53,037 nt of DNA. Source: Bacteroidales bacterium (lineage in GTDB: Bacteria; Bacteroidota; Bacteroidia; Bacteroidales; WCHB1-69). Shown piece after piece: positions 7,604 to 16,844 of this stretch. The position numbers and the translations under genes are program-made. Location: positions 1-53,037 of the forward strand of contig JAFXTE010000042.1 of assembly GCA_017525245.1 (NCBI GenBank), given 5' to 3'. The stretch's first letter is position 1. Every line of letters starts with the position of its first letter. Below the pieces are notes generated by a model. The model was not told where the DNA came from. It searched no databases and was given only the letters and a program-made list of their open reading frames with translations.

Positions 7604-8320
7604 ATGGTTAGTAAAAAAAAGATATTACTCACTTTTTTCACGCTCGGCTTGACAGTCAGTTCTTTTGCCCAGTTTGGAGTGCCCAATTTGTTGAAGTACG
7701 ATAAGCGGACGTTCCATTTCGGGTTCCTGCTCGGATATAACCAATTCAACTATAATATTTCCTCGAAACCCGATCTTGCGGAATATGACTCCCTGATGAT
7801 GGTGAACACCCGTTCTCTAAGCGGTTTCAGCCTCGGAATTGTCACCAATCTCCGTTTGGGCAAATATTTCGACCTGCGGTTCATACCGGGTCTGTCTTTC
7901 GGGGACCGCTACGTTAATTACACGATACGCTATGCGTCGGGTTCTGAAATCGTGACATCCAAGAGTGTGGAGTCCGTATATTTGGATTTGCCTTTGCTGG
8001 TCAAATTCAAGTCTTCACGCATGTTGAACAACATTCGCGCATACGTCCTCGCTGGCGGAGAGTACAGTTTTGATATGATTTCGGCCAAAAAGAAGAAATC
8101 TCCGACAAACGGCGATGTGGTTCTGAAGCTTAATCCTCATGATGTTCAGGCCCAGGTGGGGGTCGGCTTGGATTTCTATTGCACCTATTTCAAATTCTCC
8201 ACCGAATTGAAGATGTCTTTCGGATTCCTCAATATGCTAGTTCCGGAAGACAACATGTATGCTACCAGTGTTACTTCTCTGAAAGCGAAGAATATACAGA
8301 TTTCGTTTATCTTTGAGTAG
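7604..8320 (+). CDS. porT: PorT-like outer-membrane beta-barrel protein (type IX secretion)
   Basis: The product has 238 residues with a signal peptide ending near VSSFAQ (about 18-23). The mature part starts YDKRTFHFGFLLGYNQFNY and has alternating strand patterns to the C-terminal aromatic residue (IQISFIFE), as in porin-family barrels. The length and the opening 'HFGFxLGYNxFNF' fit PorT, a barrel needed for type IX secretion and first described in Porphyromonas gingivalis. The C10 peptidase with a sorting domain at 18839 fits a working system. General PorT-family barrels look alike, so the exact orthology is less sure. Confidence 0.72.
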   Translation: MVSKKKILLTFFTLGLTVSSFAQFGVPNLLKYDKRTFHFGFLLGYNQFNYNISSKPDLAEYDSLMMVNTRSLSGFSLGIVTNLRLGKYFDLRFIPGLSFGDRYVNYTIRYASGSEIVTSKSVESVYLDLPLLVKFKSSRMLNNIRAYVLAGGEYSFDMISAKKKKSPTNGDVVLKLNPHDVQAQVGVGLDFYCTYFKFSTELKMSFGFLNMLVPEDNMYATSVTSLKAKNIQISFIFE

Positions 8321-8338
8321 AAAAGCGATGAAAAACGT

Positions 8339-8370
8339 CAATAACCAATAACCCATAACCAATAACCATT
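8339..8370. repeat. Short tandem repeat (AATAACC heptamers)
   Basis: Four units of about seven bases (AATAACC, ATAACCC, ATAACCA, ATAACCA) sit directly in front of the glycyl-tRNA synthetase start codon. Very similar units occur at 22860-22897. Confidence 0.7.
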
Positions 8371-8374
8371 AGAA

Positions 8375-9889
8375 ATGGCAAACAACGAAGACCTTTTCAA
8401 ACAGATTATAGCCCATGCCAAGGAGTATGGCTTCATTTTCCCTTCAAGCGAGATTTACGACGGTTTGAGCGCTGTGTATGACTACGGTCAGAACGGTGTC
8501 GAGCTGAAGAACAATATCAAACAGTATTGGTGGAAGGCCATGGTGCAGTACCACGAGAACATCGTCGGGTTGGACAGTGCCATCTTCATGCATCCCACCA
8601 TCTGGAAAGCTTCCGGACACGTGGATGCGTTCAATGACCCGCTCATCGACAACAAGGATTCCAAGAAGCGTTACCGCGCCGATGTGTTGATTGAGGATCA
8701 TATCCAAAAGATTGAGGATAAGATAGATAAGGAGATCGAGAAGGCGAAGAAGCGTTTCAACAACTTCGACGAATCGCTCTACCGCCAGACGAATACCCGC
8801 GTGGTGCAGTATCAGGCGCAGGTCGATGACATCCGCACCCGTTTCGCGGAGCTGATGAACAACAACGACTTGGCTGGTCTGAAAGCACTCATCGAAGAGT
8901 TAGGCATCGTTTGTCCCATTTCCGGCACGCGCAACTGGACGGATGTACGGCAGTTCAACCTGATGTTCGCCACCAAGCTGGGTTCTGTCTCTGACGGTGC
9001 CGACACCATCTACCTTCGTCCGGAAACGGCACAGGGTATCTTTGTGAACTTCCTCAACATCTACAAAACCGGCCGTATGAAGCTGCCTTTCGGCATCGCA
9101 CAGATAGGCAAGGCTTTCCGTAATGAGATTGTGGCTCGTCAGTTCATCTTCCGTATGCGCGAGTTCGAGCAGATGGAGATGCAGTTCTTCGTGAAACCCG
9201 GAGAGGAAATCAAGTGGTTCGAATATTGGAAACAGACTCGTTTGCAATGGCACAAGGACCTGGGTATCCCTGCCGAGAACTACCGTTTCCACGACCATGA
9301 GAAGCTGGCGCACTATGCCAATGCTGCCACCGACATCGAGTTCAAGTTCCCGTTCGGGTTCAAGGAACTTGAGGGCATCCACTCCCGCACGAACTTCGAC
9401 TTGTCACAGCATGAGAAGTATTCCGGCAAGAAACTACGCTATTTCGACCCCGAAGTCAACGAGAACTATGTACCTTACGTCATTGAGACTTCCATCGGTG
9501 TCGATCGTATGTTCCTTGCTGTGTTCAGTCACGCCTTCACCGAGGAGACCTTGGAGGACGGTTCCACGCGTACGGTGTTGCGCCTGCCCGCGAAACTCGC
9601 ACCCTACAAAGTCGCCGTGCTTCCGTTGGTCAAGAAAGACGGCCTGCCGGAAATCGGCCAGGAGGTCTTCGACATGCTGAAGAAAGATTTCATGGTGCAG
9701 TACGAGGACAAGGATGCCATCGGCCGCCGTTACCGTCGTCAGGACGCTATCGGCACGCCGTTCTGCGTCACTATCGACAACCAGACCAAGGAGGACAATA
9801 CGGTTACCGTCCGCGAGCGCGACACCATGGCGCAATACCGCCTGCCCATCGCTGATTTGACGGTCGAATTGATGAAGAAATTACGGTAA
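8375..9889 (+). CDS. glyS: Glycine--tRNA ligase (class II, dimeric type)
   Basis: The enzyme attaches glycine to tRNA(Gly) in the cytosol. The 504-residue product is the eukaryote-like alpha2 form common in Bacteroidetes. Class II motifs are visible: motif 1 around the start (YGFIFPSSEIYDGLSAVYDYGQNG, described here as residues 15-38), motif 2 with FRNEIVARQFIFRMREFEQMEMQ (about 248-270), and motif 3 with IETSIGVDRMFLAV (about 371-384). The anticodon-binding domain occupies the last 100 residues (PYKVAVLPLVKKDG through TVRERD). A strong terminator follows at 9917. Confidence 0.96.
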   Translation: MANNEDLFKQIIAHAKEYGFIFPSSEIYDGLSAVYDYGQNGVELKNNIKQYWWKAMVQYHENIVGLDSAIFMHPTIWKASGHVDAFNDPLIDNKDSKKRYRADVLIEDHIQKIEDKIDKEIEKAKKRFNNFDESLYRQTNTRVVQYQAQVDDIRTRFAELMNNNDLAGLKALIEELGIVCPISGTRNWTDVRQFNLMFATKLGSVSDGADTIYLRPETAQGIFVNFLNIYKTGRMKLPFGIAQIGKAFRNEIVARQFIFRMREFEQMEMQFFVKPGEEIKWFEYWKQTRLQWHKDLGIPAENYRFHDHEKLAHYANAATDIEFKFPFGFKELEGIHSRTNFDLSQHEKYSGKKLRYFDPEVNENYVPYVIETSIGVDRMFLAVFSHAFTEETLEDGSTRTVLRLPAKLAPYKVAVLPLVKKDGLPEIGQEVFDMLKKDFMVQYEDKDAIGRRYRRQDAIGTPFCVTIDNQTKEDNTVTVRERDTMAQYRLPIADLTVELMKKLR

Positions 9890-9916
9890 TACGAGACGTT
9901 TTCGAACATATTTTCC

Positions 9917-9953
9917 TGTAGGGCTGCCGCGAGGGGACAGCCCTACATTTTTA
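9917..9953 (+). terminator. Intrinsic terminator after the glycyl-tRNA synthetase gene
   Basis: A perfect 10-bp stem TGTAGGGCTG (9917-9926) pairs with 9938-9947, with an 11-base loop, followed by TTTTT. Confidence 0.85.
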
Positions 9954-9995
9954 AACAAAATGAGGAGGAGGGCTGCTGCATATTGCAGAAAATCG

Positions 9996-10003
9996 TATTT
10001 TTG
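9996..10003 (+). promoter_or_regulatory. -7 box of the GWxTD gene
   Basis: TATTTTTG lies 26 bases before the ATG at 10030. Confidence 0.55.
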
Positions 10004-10029
10004 CCGTGTATAATTAATGACAAGTAACG

Positions 10030-11493
10030 ATGAAAAAATACACCTTACTGATTCTCTTTATCTTGGTTGCGGTTTCCACTTTTGCGCAGGGGCTGAAGAC
10101 ATTCATAAGCCATAAGGCTTACTGTGCCAACAACATGCAGCCCTATATTGAATTCACGTTCATCGTGGGCGGCAACACGGTGCAATATGCCCAGAATGAC
10201 CAAAAGAAATTCGAGGCCGATGTGGAAATCCAAGTCGATATGATGCAGAATGACACGCTGGTGAAACAGCTGCATTATATCCTTAGCAGCGACCAGTTTG
10301 ATGACACCATCCGTGCTGGAAAACCCGACTTCGCTGACATCCAGAATGTTCCGATGCCCCAAGGGGAATATTTCCTCTATTTCTATATGAAAGACCTTCA
10401 CAGCAATGATACGAATGGACTGAAATACATTGATAAAATCTCTCTTGACTTCCCTGAAGGCAAAATTTCCACCTCGAAGATTTCGCTCTACAAGTCAATG
10501 GCGGTGGCTAAATCCCAGGGGTTGTTCGTGAAATACGGATACGAACTTCCGCCGCTGTATTCCGGTTTTGTGCCGGAGTCACAATACACGCTGCCGTTTG
10601 CGCTGGAGGTGTATAACTCCCGTAACATTTTAGGCGACTCCAAGCTGAAGGCCAAATGCTACATTGAGGACATGGAGACCCACCTCTCTGTCAACCCCGG
10701 CAACATCATATCGATGGAAAAGCCCACAAAGGATGTGGTACTTTTCTTCAACGAATTCAATGTTTTCAACCTCCCGTCTGGCAACTATTTCGCCGTCGTC
10801 AACCTATTTGATGAGAAGGACAGCCTGCTTCTGGTTGACAAGGTGTTCTTCCAAAAGAGCAATCCGTCCGTGCAGCTGAACATTGATGATTATTCACAAT
10901 GGGAAATCAAGGGCACGTTCGTGGAATTTGACACGAACAGGAAAGAGCTAATTGACAACGTGAAATGCCTTTTCCCGATTTCCAGTATGGTGGAGCGGGA
11001 TTTTTACGATAACAGGCTTAAGGGTGTCTCTACCGACCAATTGCAGCGTTTCTTTTACAATTTTTGGTTAAGGCGCAATCCTTCCAATCCGGAAGAGGCT
11101 TGGTTGAATTATAAGAAGCAGGTTGATAAAGTGCAAGTCATGTTCGGCAGCCGGCAGGTGAAAGGCTATCTCACCGACCGCGGACGCGTCTATCTGCAAT
11201 ACGGTGCCCCCAACGATGTCAAATCTGTGCCTTCCGATCCTGTTACGCTGCCTTACGAGATTTGGGATTACTATTACTTGAACAACCAGACCAACGTCAA
11301 GTTTGTGTTCTATGACCCCGTCCTGACCGGCAACGACTATGAGCTGCTGCATTCCAACCTTTACGGTGAAGTACAGAATCCGAACTGGCGGATGATTCTT
11401 GTGCGCAAGATTCAGACCCAGCAGGACATTTATAACCCGACCCCCGTGGATTACTGGGGCAATGACATGGATGACTATTGGAAATACCATTGA
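10030..11493 (+). CDS. GWxTD-domain protein
   Basis: The 487-residue protein has a signal peptide ending at about residue 19 (VSTFAQ) and is presumably periplasmic. The C-terminal ~150 residues carry the GWxTD-domain pattern: QLQRFFYNFWLRRNP (about 336-350), RQVKGYLTDRGRVYLQYGAPNDV (about 376-398) and YEIWDYYYL (about 410-418). GWxTD proteins are widespread in Bacteroidetes and their role is not established. The sugar transferase gene follows 12 bases later, so the two probably share a transcript. Confidence 0.85.
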   Translation: MKKYTLLILFILVAVSTFAQGLKTFISHKAYCANNMQPYIEFTFIVGGNTVQYAQNDQKKFEADVEIQVDMMQNDTLVKQLHYILSSDQFDDTIRAGKPDFADIQNVPMPQGEYFLYFYMKDLHSNDTNGLKYIDKISLDFPEGKISTSKISLYKSMAVAKSQGLFVKYGYELPPLYSGFVPESQYTLPFALEVYNSRNILGDSKLKAKCYIEDMETHLSVNPGNIISMEKPTKDVVLFFNEFNVFNLPSGNYFAVVNLFDEKDSLLLVDKVFFQKSNPSVQLNIDDYSQWEIKGTFVEFDTNRKELIDNVKCLFPISSMVERDFYDNRLKGVSTDQLQRFFYNFWLRRNPSNPEEAWLNYKKQVDKVQVMFGSRQVKGYLTDRGRVYLQYGAPNDVKSVPSDPVTLPYEIWDYYYLNNQTNVKFVFYDPVLTGNDYELLHSNLYGEVQNPNWRMILVRKIQTQQDIYNPTPVDYWGNDMDDYWKYH

Positions 11494-11505
11494 TGGATTG
11501 GTAAA

Positions 11506-12102
11506 ATGAAGCGCCTGTTTGACATAATCATTTCGTTGATAGTTCTTGCCGTCGGATTGCCTTTCGGTATTCTGATTGCATTGGTGATTGTGATTGATTC
11601 CAAAGGCAAAATCTTTTACAAGCAGACGAGAGTGGGGCGCAACAATGTGGATTTCCCGCTCTATAAGTTCAGAACCATGTATTCGGAATCAGACCGAGGG
11701 AGTTTGATTACAATTGGCGAAAATGATACGCGAATCACCAAAACGGGACAGTTCCTCAGGAAGTACAAAATCGACGAATTTCCGCAGTTTCTGAATATCC
11801 TGAAGGGGGAGATGAGTATAGTGGGACCCCGTCCCGAGGTGCGCAAATATGTGGATATGTACACACCTGAGCAGATGAAGGTGCTCTCCGTTCGCCCAGG
11901 ACTTACCGATTACGCGTCCATCCGCTATGTGAACGAGAATGCCCAGCTGGCCGCCTCCGATGATCCGGAACAAACCTATATCCATGAAATCATGCCCGAC
12001 AAATTGGCACTGAACCTTAAATATATTCAGGAACAGTCGTTATGGGTCGATATGAAAATCATATTTCAAACATTCGCAGCTATCATCCATAGAAGCAAAT
12101 AA
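11506..12102 (+). CDS. Bacterial sugar transferase (initiating phosphoglycosyltransferase)
   Basis: This 198-residue protein is a minimal PglC/WcaJ-C-type monotopic enzyme that loads a sugar phosphate on undecaprenyl phosphate to start capsule, O-antigen or glycan synthesis. A re-entrant N-terminal membrane helix (about 6-30) is followed by QTRVGRNNVDFPLYKFRTM (about 39-57), the DE pair in KIDEFPQFLNILKGEMSIVGPRPE (Asp/Glu near 86-87) and VRPGLTDYASI (about 127-137). There is no large N-terminal transmembrane domain, so it is the short form. No glycosyltransferase cluster surrounds it here. Confidence 0.92.
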   Translation: MKRLFDIIISLIVLAVGLPFGILIALVIVIDSKGKIFYKQTRVGRNNVDFPLYKFRTMYSESDRGSLITIGENDTRITKTGQFLRKYKIDEFPQFLNILKGEMSIVGPRPEVRKYVDMYTPEQMKVLSVRPGLTDYASIRYVNENAQLAASDDPEQTYIHEIMPDKLALNLKYIQEQSLWVDMKIIFQTFAAIIHRSK

Positions 12103-12133
12103 ACCGCTTCAAGTCAAAAAAGCCCCTCTAAAC

Positions 12134-12502
12134 CTATTTCTTGAAAATAAAATAGACCGCCAGCACCAGAAAACAGAATCCAATGATGTGGTTGAGTCTC
12201 AGTGTTTCACTTTTGAAAATGAAGATGGTAATCAGAGTGAAGACCGTAAGCGAGACGAACTCCTGGATGACTTTGAGCTGCCACAAATTAAACGGACCGC
12301 CATTGTCTATGTAACCGATTCGGTTTGCCGGAACCATAAAGCAATATTCAAACAGGGCAATACCCCAGCTAAACAAAATAACCATGGGAAGGGTGAACTT
12401 GCTAAACCAAGCCGTGTGTTGCAATCTCAAATGGCTATACCATGCAAATGTCATGAAAACATTGGAACAGATCAACAACAATATAGTATATAAACCTTTC
12501 AT
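12134..12502 (-). CDS. DUF486 / DMT-like small membrane protein
   Basis: The 122-residue protein has four hydrophobic helices (about 3-22, 36-56, 80-98 and 103-119). The layout, with 'FMTFAWYSHL' early, 'LFEYCFMVPANRIGY' in the second helix region and 'FNLWQLKVIQEFVSL' before the third, is that of DUF486 proteins, relatives of the drug/metabolite transporter superfamily. The substrate is unknown. It faces the sugar transferase gene and has its own promoter. Confidence 0.85.
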   Translation of the reverse strand: MKGLYTILLLICSNVFMTFAWYSHLRLQHTAWFSKFTLPMVILFSWGIALFEYCFMVPANRIGYIDNGGPFNLWQLKVIQEFVSLTVFTLITIFIFKSETLRLNHIIGFCFLVLAVYFIFKK

Positions 12503-12557
12503 ATTTCCATTATTTTAATTAAAAAGGGTAGGGGATAACCCACTCGGAATTTGGCGG

Positions 12558-12565
12558 CAAAAATA
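12558..12565 (-). promoter_or_regulatory. -7 box of the DUF486 gene
   Basis: On the minus strand TATTTTTG, 55 bases before the start codon. Confidence 0.5.
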
Positions 12566-13220
12566 GTTTTTTATCGCGTTCAGAATGCCGTATTCCAAAT
12601 CTTTTTTTATATCAGTCCGAAAGACAAGATAGAAATGTGGATGATTCACGATGTTCTAGTAGTTGTTTACATACGGAATTGATTTACAAACGGAAATATA
12701 TGTTGGTTTGGAAAATATCCCGCGTACATACGTAAATAAACCAAATCAAACAAAAATACACAAATGTATCAAACCAACATCGTTTGGAATTATTACGATT
12801 ACATGTCTTATACAAATGTTAATTATTTCAAGAGAGGTTAATATACAAATGTAAACCATAGGATTAAGCGATAGCGGTTAAAATAACGATTCAACTCGAC
12901 TTTTTCTTTGAACACAAATTGTTGACAACATTTGATGATATATATAATTCGTAAAACTCTGATTACCACATGATATATGTTGTTTATTTAATGTTTTTAC
13001 TTAAAAAAACAAGGTATTTTATTAACAATATTTCGTGATTTAGATATAAACAAATTAATATATTAAATATCAATTAATTACACAAGTTATTTAAGATAAA
13101 AGACAAAGTGTTTATTAACATTTATCAAGAAGTATCAAAAACGATAGTTTTGTAACAATGTTGATTTCTTTTTGTGAATAATGATTTGGAATATTAAACA
13201 ATCGTATCTATTGTATTGAT
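12566..13220. other. Very AT-rich non-coding spacer
   Basis: About 650 bases of strongly AT-rich DNA with no convincing gene; a 63-codon frame inside has no family signature. An 11-bp inverted repeat ATGTTGGTTTG (12700-12710 with 12770-12780) is the clearest structure. No DnaA box TTATCCACA was found on either strand by eye, so an origin is not supported. The spacer may be a long regulatory region of the XRE gene. Confidence 0.5.
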
Positions 13221-13236
13221 TATTTTTGTATTTTTG
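13221..13236 (+). promoter_or_regulatory. Two tandem -7 boxes before the XRE gene
   Basis: TATTTTTG occurs twice in a row (13221-13228 and 13229-13236), giving two possible start sites 8 bases apart, 44 to 52 bases before the ATG at 13281. Confidence 0.55.
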
Positions 13237-13280
13237 CACATTATTTAGTATTGTTGATTAATTATATATAAATGTGAATT

Positions 13281-13922
13281 ATGATCGAAAGGATTAAGCA
13301 GGTAATTGAGTATTCACAATTGTCATCGTCAGCTTTTGCAGATACAATTGGAATTAGTCGCTCGGGGTTGACACATTTGTTAACCGGAAGAAACCAACCA
13401 AGTTTGGATGTGGCCAGAAAGATACTGGCTAAATTTCCAGATGTATCAACAGAGTGGTTAATAATGGGGATGGGTGAGATGTTACGGCCTGATGAACAAG
13501 CGGATGCGATTTCCGAGGCTGTTCAGTCTGAAGCATCGTCAACAGCATATCCCGCTGAGAATTTAAAATCCGATCGTCAAACCAATCTGTTTGGCGAATT
13601 TGAAAATCCGGCGAATTCAGAAGCGGATATGACGGAAGATGTTGAAATTGTCGCAGAGCTGGAGAAGGGTGTCTTAGAGCAGGGTGCCAAAGACCCGAGG
13701 GAGACTTTTGAACCTGTTTCTCTGTCTCGTCCAATTGTGGCGGACACTCTCTCCGAAGTTACTACTCCAGCACAACCGAGCGTCCGTAAGTCAACGGAGT
13801 ATCGCCAGACAACACCTGTGAAACGCGACCGCCGCCAACCGAATAACATTTCAGAGAGAAAATTGCAGAAAATCGTCTTCTTTTATGATGACCACTCCTT
13901 TGAGGTGTATAACAATTTATAA
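13281..13922 (+). CDS. XRE-family helix-turn-helix regulator
   Basis: The 213-residue protein has an N-terminal Cro/CI helix-turn-helix (about 1-65). Recognisable parts are 'RIKQVIEYSQLSSSAFADTIGIS' (helices 1-2), 'RSGLTHLLTGRNQPSLDVARKIL' (recognition helix and helix 4), and 'FPDVSTEWLIMGMGEM'. The middle (about 75-170) is acidic and low in structure, and the C-terminus is basic with a short hydrophobic end (KLQKIVFFYDDHSFEVYNNL). This type is common in Bacteroidales outside phages. Its targets are not evident; the AT-rich region before it may contain its operators. Confidence 0.8.
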   Translation: MIERIKQVIEYSQLSSSAFADTIGISRSGLTHLLTGRNQPSLDVARKILAKFPDVSTEWLIMGMGEMLRPDEQADAISEAVQSEASSTAYPAENLKSDRQTNLFGEFENPANSEADMTEDVEIVAELEKGVLEQGAKDPRETFEPVSLSRPIVADTLSEVTTPAQPSVRKSTEYRQTTPVKRDRRQPNNISERKLQKIVFFYDDHSFEVYNNL

Positions 13923-13924
13923 TT

Positions 13925-14009
13925 CAAGGGTCAAGGGTTAAGGTTCAAGGGAATCACATCCTGACCTCAAAACCTTGTACTTTGAACTTTGAACTTTGAA
14001 CCTTGAACC
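13925..14009. repeat. Short tandem repeats (TTTGAAC / CAAGGGT units)
   Basis: Units of seven to eight bases such as TCAAGGGT and TTTGAAC are repeated four or more times between the convergent XRE and rsgA genes. The two blocks (13925-13951 and 13979-14009) are partly complementary, so a hairpin terminator is possible. Confidence 0.6.
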
Positions 14010-14020
14010 AACTTGAGCTC

Positions 14021-14956
14021 CTACCTCAGCTCCCAGTCTGCTAACTTCATGTCGTCAGCTTCGAGGATGGCGAGATAGTTGAGGTAACGGGACATGGCGA
14101 TTTCACCGTTCTCCACGGCTTTCTGCACCAAGCATCCAGGCTCATGGGTGTGGCTGCAGTCGTCGAACTTGCAGCGATTGTTGTACGCCCGGAGTTCCGG
14201 AAAGTAGTCGCGGACTTCCTCTTTGGAGTACTGGATTAGTCCGAATTCCTTAATACCGGGTGTGTCCACCATGTAACCATCAGCCAGCTGGAACATCTCT
14301 GCGAAGGTGGTGGTGTGCTTGCCCTTGTTGTGGACTTTGGATATGTCGCCCGTACGCAGGTTCAGTGTCGGGTCTATTGCGGTGATTATCGCGGACTTGC
14401 CCGTGCCGGAATGTCCGCTGAAAAGGCAGACGTTGCCACTGATTTTTCCCCTTAGCTCGTCAACGCCCATGCCCGTAATCACGGAGGTGTGCATCACTTC
14501 GTAGCCAATATGCGTGTACAGGTTAGACAGCTCGTCCACCACGGCCAACTCCGCTTCGTTGTAAAGATCCATCTTGTTGAAAACCAGACAGACAGGGATT
14601 CGGAATCCTTCCGCTGCCACCAAGAACCGATCGATAAAGCCCAAGGAGGTGCGCGGTTCCCGTAACGTGACTACCAGAAAGGCTAAGTCGATGTTGGAAG
14701 CAATCAAATGGCTGATTTTCGACAAGTTGGTGGATTTCCGTTCGATGTAATTCTTCCTCGGCTCTATGTTGGTGATGATACCCGTACCGTCTTTCTCGAT
14801 CTCGTAGTTCACGCGATCGCCTACCACCACGGGGTTGGTATTCTTGATGCCATGGATGCGGAACTGTCCGCGTAACCGGCACTCCAGTCGCCCACCCGTG
14901 GCCTCGTCTAACACCGAGTACCAGCTTCCTGTTGATTTAGTGACAAGTCCGTGCAT
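14021..14956 (-). CDS. rsgA: Ribosome small-subunit-dependent GTPase RsgA
   Basis: RsgA is a circularly permuted GTPase that checks late maturation of the 30S subunit. The 311-residue protein has an N-terminal OB-fold (about 1-70), then the GTPase with G4 NKMDL (about 126-130) placed before G1 GHSGTGKS (about 181-188) and G3 DTPG (about 231-234). A C-terminal zinc site follows (CKFDDCSHTHEPGC, about 263-276). The P-loop has Thr where most family members have Val. The gene is 12 bases after the acyl-CoA synthetase gene on the same strand. Confidence 0.96.
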   Translation of the reverse strand: MHGLVTKSTGSWYSVLDEATGGRLECRLRGQFRIHGIKNTNPVVVGDRVNYEIEKDGTGIITNIEPRKNYIERKSTNLSKISHLIASNIDLAFLVVTLREPRTSLGFIDRFLVAAEGFRIPVCLVFNKMDLYNEAELAVVDELSNLYTHIGYEVMHTSVITGMGVDELRGKISGNVCLFSGHSGTGKSAIITAIDPTLNLRTGDISKVHNKGKHTTTFAEMFQLADGYMVDTPGIKEFGLIQYSKEEVRDYFPELRAYNNRCKFDDCSHTHEPGCLVQKAVENGEIAMSRYLNYLAILEADDMKLADWELR

Positions 14957-14968
14957 TGTAGAAAACTT

Positions 14969-16624
14969 CTACTTGTACAAAAACCGTCTGATCGACCGTT
15001 TCGGGGTCTTTTCGAACTCCTTTTCCACTATCTCAAAGATGGAGATGTGCTCATATTTGGCCACCATTGTGTTGAAGGTTTCCAGATTTTTCTGCATCTG
15101 CTCCTCCACCGTGATTTTTGACCAGTCGAAAGCGGGGTCGGGATAGACCAAAGCCACCAGTTTGCCCTTTCTGCTCAAGACCAGGGCTTCGGAAACACCG
15201 GGCAGGTTGTTAAATTTGGCCTCCAGCTCTTCAGGGTAGATGTTTTGTCCGGCAGAACCGAGAATCAGCGCCTTGCTCCGGCCTTTGATGTAAAGGTTCC
15301 CCAGTTTGTCCATCAAACCGAGGTCGCCGGTGTGAAGCCAACCGTCACTGTCAATAGCAGCGCGAGTGGCCGCTTCATTCTTGTAGTAGCCCATCATAAC
15401 GTGTTCGCCCCGGAACAGGATTTCCCCCACTTCATTCTCAGGGTCGGGCGAGTTGATGATGACTTCGTTACGGGTCACCACCTTGCCGCAGGAACCAATC
15501 TTCTGCTTGTACCAGTGTTCGTAACTGACCAGAGGACCTGCTTCTGTCATGCCATAGCCGACCACCAAGGGGAATTTGATGCGCCGCAGCACACGTTCCA
15601 CATCCTTGTTCAGCGCCGCTCCACCCGTGATCAGCCAAATCAGGTTGCCACCGAAGGCATTCATCAACTGGCTGTAAATCTTCTTTTCCACAATTTTACA
15701 CAGTACGGGTGTGTTCCAGAGCATCTTCACTCCCGGCTTTTCCAATGCGGGGAATATCTTTCCTTTGAAAATCTTCTCAATCACCAAGGGCACCGTAAGA
15801 ATCATGTACGGTTTTGTTTCGGAGTAGCATTTCAGCAGTGTGGCGGGATTGGGGGTTTTGCCGAGAAAATAGACGTGGCAGCCACCCGCCACTTGGTACA
15901 GGAACTCAATGGTCATGCCGAACATGTGGGCCAGCGGAAGCATACAGACCTCCGTCCAGCCGGCATGGTTGGGAATCTCCTCCTGGCTGTATTGAACGTT
16001 GGCGGAGATGTTGCGGTAACTCAGCATTGCGCCGCGCGGTTCGCCCGTTGTGCCGGAAGTGTAGTTGATGATCATCAGGTCGTCAAGATTGTCCGTCGGG
16101 AGATCAATGTCCTCTCGACTGAGTCCTCGCGGATAACGTTCGCGATACAACGTTTTATAGTTCTCGAAAGCAGTCTCTTGCTCTTTGCCACGGGCGTATA
16201 ACAATTGAAAATCATCGGTGTCCAAAACCAGTGTGATATTCTCAAGATGCTGTATATCAATGCTTTTCCAGACATTTTGGCTCACAAACATCGCTTTGGC
16301 ATCCGAATGGTTGGTAAGTCTTTCAATGTCAGCGGGTGCAAAAGCGTCCATGATAGAGACGATGACCCCTCGGTTTGTGGCGATAGCCAACAGCGCCACA
16401 GCCCAGTTGGAGCAGTTGCGGCTGCAAATCACCACTTTGTCGCCACGACCGATTCCGGCATGTTCCAACAGTATTTGTAACTTGAACATCTGCGCGGCCA
16501 TCTCGCCGTAAGTGTAACTCGTGGTGCCGTTGTAGTCGGTTAACGCAGGCGCATTCCAATTTTCGGGAATCGTCCGGTTGTAATATGTGAAAAAGTGTCG
16601 TGTGGGTTCTCCGTTTCTTTTCAT
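14969..16624 (-). CDS. AMP-dependent acyl-CoA synthetase (long-chain fatty acid--CoA ligase type)
   Basis: The 551-residue ANL-superfamily enzyme activates a carboxylic acid as an acyl-AMP and passes it to CoA. Motifs are INYTSGTTGEPRGAMLSY (about 186-203, P-loop), VGYGMTEAGPLVSYE (about 361-375), WLHTGDLG (about 429-436) and IKGRSKALILGSAGQNIYPEELE (about 447-469). This short form, without a long N-terminal extension, is common in Bacteroidetes. The exact acid is unknown. The gene lies just upstream of rsgA. Confidence 0.9.
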   Translation of the reverse strand: MKRNGEPTRHFFTYYNRTIPENWNAPALTDYNGTTSYTYGEMAAQMFKLQILLEHAGIGRGDKVVICSRNCSNWAVALLAIATNRGVIVSIMDAFAPADIERLTNHSDAKAMFVSQNVWKSIDIQHLENITLVLDTDDFQLLYARGKEQETAFENYKTLYRERYPRGLSREDIDLPTDNLDDLMIINYTSGTTGEPRGAMLSYRNISANVQYSQEEIPNHAGWTEVCMLPLAHMFGMTIEFLYQVAGGCHVYFLGKTPNPATLLKCYSETKPYMILTVPLVIEKIFKGKIFPALEKPGVKMLWNTPVLCKIVEKKIYSQLMNAFGGNLIWLITGGAALNKDVERVLRRIKFPLVVGYGMTEAGPLVSYEHWYKQKIGSCGKVVTRNEVIINSPDPENEVGEILFRGEHVMMGYYKNEAATRAAIDSDGWLHTGDLGLMDKLGNLYIKGRSKALILGSAGQNIYPEELEAKFNNLPGVSEALVLSRKGKLVALVYPDPAFDWSKITVEEQMQKNLETFNTMVAKYEHISIFEIVEKEFEKTPKRSIRRFLYK

Positions 16625-16738
16625 AATATTTTCGATTTGTTAACTTTCAATGAATAATTGGATAGGGGGATTGTGAGCCAATCCTTGTATATCAACATTA
16701 TAATTTTCCAAGTATTTCATCCCTTTTATTTCAAACGG

Positions 16739-16746
16739 CAAATATA
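16739..16746 (-). promoter_or_regulatory. -7 box of the acyl-CoA synthetase gene
   Basis: On the minus strand TATATTTG (fits TAnnTTTG), about 115 bases upstream of the start codon, leaving a fairly long leader. Confidence 0.4.
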
Positions 16747-16819
16747 TAAAATATTCATTAAGGAATGCCGAAAAGCAACATTCGTTAATGCAGTCCTCTG
16801 CGTGTATTCGTAATTTGTG

Positions 16820-16827
16820 TACATTTG
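16820..16827 (+). promoter_or_regulatory. -7 box of the metallophosphatase gene
   Basis: TACATTTG fits TAnnTTTG and lies 18 bases before the ATG at 16845, which argues against an upstream in-frame start at 16788. Confidence 0.5.
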
Positions 16828-16844
16828 CAAACAATTTTTTCGAT

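Noticed and set aside
12566-13220. Replication origin in the AT-rich spacer
   Set aside because: No DnaA boxes, iterons or replication gene were seen; AT-richness alone is not enough.
15245-16201. 318-codon plus-strand frame opposite the acyl-CoA synthetase
   Set aside because: Shadow of a well-supported ANL enzyme; no promoter, ribosome site or motif.
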